From Lingula anatina (taxonomy: Eukaryota > Brachiopoda > Lingulata > Lingulida > Lingulidae), in assembly GCF_001039355.2 (NCBI RefSeq), contig NW_019775603.1, positions 144,533 through 208,532 of the forward strand: DNA of 64,000 nt. The letters are read 5' to 3'. The position numbers were made by a program, and so were the translations under genes. The notes beneath the pieces are model-generated. The model was not told where the DNA came from and ran no database searches. It saw only the letters and a list, made by a program, of their open reading frames with translations. Numbering within the stretch: position 1 is the first letter of the stretch; each line of letters begins with the position of its first letter. Shown here piece after piece: positions 55,424-64,000 of the stretch.

Positions 55424-57616
55424 GAGAATGACATGAGTGTAACTGTCTTTATTAAGCTCATAGCAATTCGGGGGTTTTCCCCTTTACAGAACCATGAATC
55501 ATAGTGGTATTTCAGGTCAATCAGCCAGCTGGAATTATCTAGCTGCTTAAGCACTCATACTTAAATATTTTATCATGGGAAGCAATTGTGGGAGAAATAT
55601 GATGGTCATACAGATATTTTTATTACCATGTAGTAGGGGTTCACTCACAAAGAGGGATATTTGTTCACATACCTAGAGGACAAAATTGGAGGTGCCCATT
55701 TAATGCTTAAATGTGATATATGATAGATTCATATTAGTGTTCAGGTTCACCGGCTGATCCAAGATTTCAAGTGAAAGGTGGTAAATTGAGTTTAGTAATT
55801 CTATGGGCAGTACTTCTTTGTACAGGAAAGTTTTGGGCTTTCAAGTTTTTCTCACTGCCATTCTCAAGTAGGGACAGGGTCCCTGATGAGAAAACTTGGA
55901 TCTTCCTTTCAGTGCTGTAACAAATTGGGCTCAGTATACACAAACGGGAGCATTATTTTTCTATGATTATTTTAATAGTGGTATTGATGTGATATATTTG
56001 CACTTCTATATGTTTTAAAAATCCAACTGGATAAGCAGTGATTATTTATAGCAGCAATAACATGCTATGCAACAAGATTTCACTGACAAAGCATCTGGGT
56101 TCAGCATGATGATTTTATATTTACCAAATTTCTTTTTTGTGATGCTGTCTTTCTCTGAGTTTCACAACGATGACAGATGGTTACGTGAACAGGGCAGTGG
56201 AACTGTACAAGATCTGTCAATTTTGTTATCTAAACTTTTTTCATATCAACACAAGCATGAGTTAAACGATCTAGTCATCAAAATTAAAGTTTAATTTATG
56301 CAGTGACGGTAATTTTGATACTGCTGTTATTTGATATCACAATCAGGCGGTGCGTGATTTTCTGTTTAAAGTAAAATTGTCCTGATATCTGGTAAAAACT
56401 CAATTTCAACAATTCAGTTTACGTGCACTTGCAGTAACGGTTTCTTTGCGAGTGGTAGGGCTGAGTGACTAAGCAAGTCAAGTAGGGGCTACTATTACGC
56501 TAGGAACCCCATTCCCTGATAAAGGGGACTTATGAAAACTCGAACATAAGGATGCAAAATGCAATTCTTAATTTGCCTGTTATTTAGGACAAAACTTACT
56601 GCAACAATATCGCCATGGGGAAGTGATGTTGTTTAATTGACATATCTATGTTTTCATAATGATAATAGGGGGTTGTGAGGGCTAAAACGTGCTTCATTTT
56701 TTATTGTTAGGGGAGCTCAGTGGTTCCCTACTTCCTTGCTATGCCTGTGGGTGCTTTCGTTACTACTGCATTTATTTGATATTCGTGAACCAGATACTGT
56801 GAAGGTTCAAACACTTCTTCTCAGCAGCAGAACATGCAATTTATTAAATGTCTTTTCTTTTAGAAGGCGAAATATATATATTGAAAGTTAACTGTGTATG
56901 TTGTTGATGTGAAGTTAACCAAGCATACCTAACCCTGCTTATGTCTTAAACATTATGACTTTGAGTAACCCATGTTTTTCAGTTTTTCCCCTAAGGTTTA
57001 AACAAAATCGCCTGAAAACATGATGAACCCCCCACCCCCACCCCAATATACGCCTTCCTCGGGGCTTGGTGGGGGTGCAGATTGATCTTATCCTTCAGTT
57101 TCTTTTACTAAAACCGAGTGCAAAAGGTTCTCAAAGCAGGCTGTGTTAGATGCGCCATCTAAAATCGTGTTCCTCCAACACATCACACTAGCCTAATATT
57201 TCTCACGATCAATTCTATTTTATGCTGTGACCTGTACAGATTTGATGACACGCGAATTTCTATTGTCTTAAAATGCCCTTTTTGGTCATCCTTCATTCCC
57301 AAGATTCTAAACCCTTGTCTTTTTAAAATGAATGAAATGAATAGTTATCATTTATCTTAATTTTGATTTGGGGTTTTACAGTTACCTGTATCATTTTAAT
57401 ATTTAGCATATATAATTCATACTTGTAAAATGTTTATGCTTGACCTTGGACGACATCCCACCTGCTACATTACGGTAGCATAAAACCTAGATTCACTCAC
57501 ACCACACTGAACAACATTATCATAACTAATATCATCCTATTACCATAAACCACAAGCAGCCGCCGCCTGAAACGAACCAACGGCCAATTTAATATATAGG
57601 CTAGCATGTAAACATC
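55424..57616. other. GORAB 3' UTR and intergenic region
   Basis: Non-coding AT-rich sequence. ATTAAA at about 56283 is a possible poly(A) signal for GORAB. The region before 57617 holds the GGCX-like promoter, without a convincing TATA box at a fitting distance. Confidence 0.4.
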
Positions 57617-59273
57617 ATGGCGGAGTACGGCAGTACTAGGAGAAGAGTGGTACACACCACGACGGAGAAACTGATCTCGCGGACGGCCAAAGCAGACGAC
57701 GACGATGTCGAAACAACGGAGACCGTCATCACGTCTTCCTCTGTCTGTGGCTCCGATGGCGCAGACGATCGTTTTGACGGAGGTCGTGCGGGTGTTACCC
57801 GCCGCGCCCTGTCGGGGTACAGCAGAGGCGGCCTGGGAGAACAGAGGGAGGAATACTCATACAGGAGGTACCAGAGCCCGTATGCCACCACGGGACCACA
57901 GCACAGCCGCTGGGCCCTGGGCTGGAGGGTGAATGCCACCAATCTCGCCGTCTTTCGGATTATATTTGGGGCGTACATGGCGTGGGACGTGCTCATGACT
58001 GTTCAAAAAGGTAATGAGTAACATGATATCATTAGATGCAGGCAAAGCAAAGAAATGTGTGTATTTTCAAAATAATCCTTCTACTACTTATAGCGAGACC
58101 CAGTTGTAAATATGTGTCTTTTTTATGATGAATTAAGACCTTACTTAATGCAATGCTGTAAACGTGATTTGCACTCAGAGTGAGACCAATTCAGACAACA
58201 CCTATATTAAAATGGAAATGGGCGTCAAACGCGTCACCAGAGGAATTTTTTTTGCTGTCGCCCAGAGTTGTGATCTTTTCACACACATATCTAACATCTG
58301 CAGTAGAGAAAGCTATGCCATTTTGAAAAACACCCTTATTATCAGACAATCCTATCAGCCCTGTTTGCGTCTGATATTGCGGTTTTGGTTCACGTCCGTT
58401 TTCAGTTAGCCCTCTTCTAACCACCAGTTAAAACATTGATATGAAGAGCCGGAATTGAAGCTTTATTTAGACCCTGGGTCAGCGGACTCATTATCTTTGA
58501 ACACAAAGCCAGAAAAGACAAAGGCGCCCTTATCATCGTAACAACAAAAATCGATTCTAATGTGCACTTCTGACAGGGGAATCTGTCAATGTAATAAGTA
58601 GACCTACACCATCCATCATTTTAGTGGGAAATACATGCAGCTAACCGCGTGTCATCCCGCGATGAGCTTAATTCTGCATGTCTTTTATTTACTCCATCTC
58701 CTTGGGATGAAGTAAAAATGATCGTACTCCTATTCTTTATCTCACCTCAAATGTTTTAGTTTTTTTTTTTTTTTTTTCGTAATTTTGTCTTGGTTTATTA
58801 TTTATCATCATCGTATTCTTTTTTCAAATTGTAAGAAGTGGTCTTCATGATAAAATTACAACAAAAGTCAAAAATGAGCTGAAGACAGTTTGCATAATTA
58901 CCATATTTGGTAAATAAAAACGTATATCCCACATATGGGTAGATAAAGAGGGAAGAAAGACAGCAGAGTACCAGTTAGTCCCAAGCAGCGTCCTCTTCCG
59001 TAACGCAATAATGATTGTCATATATGAATTCTAAATTTTAGACTGCTTTCTAAGTATACTGTAATGGCTGATTTAACACCAATTAACAAAATACCGACCA
59101 AAGAAGTTCCTGTTAAGTTAGGACATTGGTAAATAGATATAAAATGAACCGTTGGCTCAGCTATCCCCACCTCTAACCTGTCTTGCTTGTTGTAATGTTT
59201 TAAGCTCAAGTCATTTTGGCATTTTTGAACAAATTACTAATTAAAAAAAGGCCTATATGCACTTATAATTATC

Positions 59274-59336
<63 letters not shown>

Positions 59337-61720
59337 CTAATTTAAACCAAAAATGAACAAAAAGTGTTTCTCCTTTTGGCATCCCCGTTCTTGTTATTTG
59401 CTTTCGTTTAAATCTTGTGAAGTAGAGGTCTAAAGGAAATTTTATTTCAATTCGTAGCGTTGTCTATCTTCGTCTTATATTCGTGTTTTGTTTTATCTAA
59501 ATCGTTAGGATTCTTAAAAATACTTTCACACCAAACTGATTGAAATGTTACTGAAGCATATTCAACATTTTCCCTTTCTTGTAAAGTCTTCGAAAAATGA
59601 TGAGGTGGACTTAGTTAAGAAATATATAGTGATGTGCATGTGATCATGTGGTTATTAAAAAAATACCTCCTTTCACTTTGCTCCCTGTATTTTACTACGT
59701 TTTGAAATGATTCATTTTAGGTATAGTATTAACTCTCAGTCAGTCAGGTCAGTTGTAAATAAGCAAGTCACCTCTAGCAATATAGTTGCTTTTCTCCGGG
59801 ATCAGTAACATTTCTACAATACCAGGTGTATTCACTTAGCGTACACGTAAAAAGACATTTTAAAATACCTAAGCGTGGGTTGAAAGGCACGCAAAAATCT
59901 GTTGCCAACTGAGGCGGTGTTCATCGTGACGTCAAAATGATGTAAGCCTAGTTCAGATTTATGATGTGTGCGTCTAATAGCTGTTTCAAACTGCCCTGAA
60001 GATGTTGCTATGGTTACGCACTGTAGCAGGCCTAGATCCACTAATTGACTAGATGAAAATACAAGACACTGGAATCAATCTTAATGTAAATTCATTATTT
60101 TTTTCAAAATGTAATTTTATAATGTCAAATAATGTGTTCCCAGCGTATAGTTACTGCTAAACTTGTCAGTTTGTAATGCAAACTTGACTTTCACTGACTA
60201 CTTATATATTTCAGGTGATATAGACCAAAATTTTGGCGCCAGTTTTCCCGAACTCAACTTCAAATACTTCCTTGCTCGTCGAGTTCCTAAACCAGACCCG
60301 GCAATTGTGTTGTACATGTTTTGGGGCGTGGCAACATCGGCAATTCTCATAAGCATTGGATTATTTTATCGCTTAGCGTGTTTTCTATTTCTGGTGCTCT
60401 TCACATATCTCAACCTCCTGGAGAAAAGCCGACACAGCAATAATTACTACCTCTACACGCTTGTAGCAATACTCATGTGTGTAACAGACTGCAATGCTGT
60501 TTTATCGCTCGATTCCTACTTTGCCAGTGGGTCGAATCGGAAAGAAAAGGAGAAACATATTCCAAAATGGCAGCTAAAAGTTTTCCAATTCCAGATCGTT
60601 ATCTGCTATTTTTTCGCAGGAGTTGCTAAAATCAATTATGATTCCGTTGTGCGTGGAGAGCCAGTGAGGTCAAGATTGATAAAAGATGCCAATGCTCATT
60701 ATATCTACTCTTTAATTTTCCCGTCAGAGATTGTGGACGACGCTATTGGACATAGCTTCAGTCTTTCTTGCATGATGTTCAATCTATCCGTTGGGTTTCT
60801 GTTGCTTAACTCAAGAACCCGGCTGGCAGGGATCCTTCTCACCATGTTTGTCTTCGTGGCAAACCGTGTCTTTCTAATTGGGCATTACCCTTGCCCGGTG
60901 ATGATGGCAGCAAATATTCTGTTCCTGGAGCCGGAAGCTCTCACCGATTTCATCAAGTCTCTTACATACAAATGGAAAGGATACCAGCATGTCTACGTCA
61001 GTACCACCTACGTCAGTTATGCGCCAGTGTCAAAGTTGGTGAAATTGTTCTTAATTTTGTATTGTTTATTGCAAGTAACAGTCCCCCTCCGCCATCTTGT
61101 CTATCCTGGTGACGTAAGCTGGACAAACGAGGGCCACCAGTTCAGCTGGAGGAGGGTTGTCAATGAGGAAGACATGCTGATGAATGTTGTCTTGAAACCG
61201 AAAGATGGCTCTAGCGGCCTTCGTTATGACCCATATCAGGTATGACTGTAAAATCTTAGAATTACAAATGACTGACACGCCCTGTTTTTGAGAAAGTAAT
61301 TTTTTTGTACATGCCGATGCTAATATCTTAAAACATATGCCATTGTAGGGTATCCCCTTACATATTGTCCTTGACTGTGTTTCGATGCACCGACGAAATT
61401 TCTAACATCTTATGACCATTCATGTAGTTGACTTGTATGTGGCCTTGAAACAACTGTGGTACTTATAATTGCTGCTAAATCATTTTCAAAGACAATAATT
61501 AGATTAAAAGTCATCCTCCCGTTTTCCAGTTACGTTTAACGGATCGTCAAGTAAAAATGATGTTGACGGACGCTGAACTTATCCTGCAATTAGTAGACCA
61601 CATCAAGCAGCGTCCTGGTAAAGACACCAATTTGAAACCCGGTACTTTTGGCGTCCATATCGACATGTGGAGATCACTTAATGGCAGGTAGGAAAAAAGG
61701 TGGTCACTGGAGAGATCCTC

Positions 61721-61751
<31 letters not shown>

Positions 61752-62728
61752 CAGACAAAAAGCCAATAACATAAACCGAAAAAGTTTGGTTGGACTCTCC
61801 TCGGAACCTGATAGATAAAAATAGGTTTTGTTTACTTCTGTATTCAATCTTTTTTATTTCAATTACTCATTCATGTATAAGTCCATATTTATCTTTGTAT
61901 TTTTATTACAGACCATTTCAGAGATGGATTGATCCAGAGACCGACCTCACCAAAGTCGATCCAGATGCGTTTCACGCCACCTGGCTCCTCCCAAAGCACT
62001 CGGACCACGAGCTGGACTTTCCAGAGCTGCGAGAGTACGTCGAAACGGTTGCTAAGAAGGGATTTAATACAGCTTTCTTCATTGCTAACCCAGGGGAGGT
62101 AAATTTCATAATTTTGGATATTGTTCACATTAGTTCGGTGTTTCGAGCACCCGGCCACCAGACAAAAATAATAAATAAAGCAAAACTTTGCGACTGTTGT
62201 ATCGGTCCACGTCAAGTACATCGCACTTCAAAGATAGATAATATTATACCAAACTAACATGGTCTTTGCTTAAATACGACTTTTACTGTCCTGTTATAGC
62301 TTCAAAACATGAAATTAAAATTCGTCTTCGTTTCAAGCAACTAAACGGAACTAATTGGCTTGCCTTTCAACATATACATTATTTACAATATCTATCGTGG
62401 TTTATTATGGTATTGCCTTCGATCCTTTCAGTTTTTCGAAGCCTACCTGAACCGCGAAGACTGCAGTGTCTACATAGCCACGGTATCGGGTAAAATAGAC
62501 GTTCTGTTGACGGCAACGGCGGGAAAAGTCAACCTAGAATTGGAAAAAGAAACCAGAACGCTGGAGCCCGGCAGCAAGATCACCCTACCATCTTCTGGTC
62601 CACACAGAGTGTCTGCAAAAGGAAAGTCTCCTGCAATATGGGCATACACATACAAATGCTCTGTGGGTGCGTTTGAGAGAGCCTTGGGTATGTTCAGTTA
62701 TGCAGGATGGTTAGATATGAAGAAATAG
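57617..62728 (+). CDS. Vitamin K-dependent gamma-carboxylase-like HTTM protein
   Basis: Five exons: 57617-58010, 60215-61239, 61530-61687, 61912-62098, 62432-62728 (686 residues, phases consistent). About 105 polar residues precede the HTTM region (NLAVFRIIFGAYMAWD), which has several membrane segments. The family signature CYFFAGVAKINYDSVVRG contains Lys270, which aligns with human GGCX Lys218, the base that deprotonates vitamin K hydroquinone; the preceding Lys of human GGCX (K217) is Ala. Further family blocks are WTNEGHQFSW (434 onward) and RPFQRWIDP. The C-terminal third is a lumenal beta-rich domain (ATVSGKIDVLL). It is about 70 residues shorter than human GGCX, and by eye the blocks look as close to bacterial VKGC proteins as to vertebrate GGCX. 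Likely role: ER membrane Glu carboxylation or a related vitamin K epoxidation. True GGCX orthology is uncertain. The first intron is 2.2 kb. Confidence 0.82.
58011..60214. other. First intron of the GGCX-like gene
   Basis: No exon candidate fits. It contains a poly-T tract (about 58760-58778) and a long (AT)n array. The open frame at 58164-58409 has no splice context. Confidence 0.5.
59276..59334. repeat. (TA)n microsatellite
   Basis: About 28 uninterrupted TA units. Confidence 0.95.
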
Positions 62729-64000
62729 ACAAGACGCGAGCGCAGCAGTGACGAAGATCTCCGTCTCTATAACCTATGTTTATCATTTTTTATATTTTTT
62801 TATGTGTGCTTTTGTCATTATTTTATGTTTAACAATCTCTTCACTTGAACGACGTTCAAAGAATTTTGATGGAGCAATGCGAGCACATTTATAGCTCAGC
62901 TTTTGTAGGGTGTGGACATGTACACTGCAAACTTGAAAATTATATTTTAAGTCGTGCCAATGTTGAAAGAACAATTTTGGTTGTGCTGATATATTAATCA
63001 CAGGTAGAATAAGTGCCTCCGTCTCGAATTGTATTTTCCAAGCAGGTTGACTGTAACTGTTGTTATCTGTAGCAATTTTAATGAAATGTTGTTTTAGAAA
63101 GTTACGTACTTGCTTTTGCCGGTATATGTTGTATAACTTGTAGGCGCATTTGAATTTTCAAGGCTTTTACTGAGATAACAATTCAAGTTTGAAATAGTAT
63201 AGCATGTTCATTAAGCTATCAAAGCCAGGATGGCATTTAATAAATATAATAGTCGAACAATCATTTGCCACATTTATTGTGATGTGCTTCAAAGAAGTAA
63301 TACCAATACTTCAACGATATGCTTTATAGACTTTAGTAAAAATATCAAACTACCATAAAAGCCTATAACTTTTAAATAGAGCGAGCGTCCATAATTGTTT
63401 TATGTCTATCAGCAGATGATGTTTATATTTAGAAATCAAATAAATATGCCTGATATATTAAAAGAAAGGAACACTTGTCTACGTTTGACGATACATTATG
63501 GAGACAATAACACGCGTTGCCATGTTTTTCAGTATTTCAAGATAATCCATATCAGAATCTCTCTCTTTCTCTCTCTCTTTCTCTCACGCTTAAGTCTGTT
63601 TAAAAAATCACATCTAAACCTGCTAGTTCATTTTTATTCCAAACATGTTATACATGACGAAGTGACATTTTAATTACAAATTGTACAGGCTCTTTTCGTT
63701 TTGTAATCTGGGGTCAATCCACAATGTACAATTATAGACTTTCTCTAAGGTTAATATGTTGTTTTGCAGACCTAAGAAAAGTTATATATCGAATAATGGG
63801 GGGGGGAGGCAGCTATTGAAGACCTATCTATAACGCCTAGTCTAGGTGCTTACTGAAGAAAAAATAAGAGACTTGATGGCCTGGGAGCAAGAAAAGGCTA
63901 ACATTTTGTTTGGATTAAAAATACTTTTCAGAAACCTCAAACTGCCACACAACTGGGGCACAACTGCCTCCCCTGCCTTCACCTTCCAGGCATAGATCCT
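62729..64000. other. GGCX-like 3' UTR and right-edge sequence
   Basis: Mostly AT-rich non-coding sequence with a (CT)n tract near 63560-63585 and a G-run at about 63799. The last 70 bases become GC-richer after a pyrimidine-AG (acttttcag at 63931), which could be the start of another exon. Confidence 0.35.
63239..63244 (+). promoter_or_regulatory. Candidate polyadenylation signal AATAAA for the GGCX-like gene
   Basis: A canonical hexamer about 510 bp past the TAG stop. No other gene intervenes. Confidence 0.35.

Noticed and set aside
57617-62728. Naming the gene GGCX outright
   Set aside because: The catalytic Lys is kept, but the neighbouring Lys, N-terminus and length differ from vertebrate GGCX, so orthology is not shown.

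Overview
The window comes from an animal nuclear genome: genes are split into many small exons with consensus GT/AG splice sites, the sequence is AT-rich, and microsatellites and short inverted-repeat elements are frequent. Domain content (group A SRCR plus ZP proteins, an EGF/FN3/mucin surface protein, GORAB, and a GGCX-like carboxylase) points to an invertebrate deuterostome such as an echinoderm, hemichordate or cephalochordate. The species cannot be fixed from sequence alone. I rebuilt every gene model by hand from reading frame, splice motifs and intron phase. In each complete model the exons sum to a whole number of codons.

Layout: (1) 163-10619, minus strand, running off the left edge: a secreted or membrane protein with a signal peptide, an unrecognised module, two EGF-like modules, FN3, a large Ser/Thr mucin segment, then further FN3 domains. 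(2) 11760-16574, plus strand: an SRCR-SRCR-ZP protein, head to head with gene 1. (3) 18187-25325, plus strand: a tandem paralogue of gene 2 with the same domain order and intron phases, plus one extra C-terminal intron carrying an intronic polyadenylation signal. (4) 26604-30183 (5' end uncertain, possibly 31640), minus strand: a phytanoyl-CoA dioxygenase family Fe(II)/2-oxoglutarate oxygenase. (5) 34589-49755, plus strand: a small Cys-rich, probably GPI-anchored protein made of two copies of a two-exon, six-Cys module. Its locus contains a near-identical 1.85-kb duplication joined by a single N, most likely an assembly artefact. (6) 52173-55423, plus strand: GORAB (RAB6-interacting golgin). 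(7) 57617-62728, plus strand: a vitamin K-dependent gamma-carboxylase-like (HTTM) membrane protein.

The left 25 kb is a cluster of extracellular recognition or adhesion-type genes: a divergent mucin/EGF/FN3 gene beside two SRCR-ZP genes. The right part holds cytoplasmic, Golgi or ER genes with TATA-less starts embedded in ATGGCGG. The space between genes and the long introns hold inverted-repeat (MITE-like) elements at about 1.93, 25.6, 28.5, 33.7, 41.6 and 50.8-51.6 kb, microsatellites and diverged dispersed repeats. I found no CRISPR array, rRNA, convincing tRNA, or intact transposase or reverse transcriptase gene.
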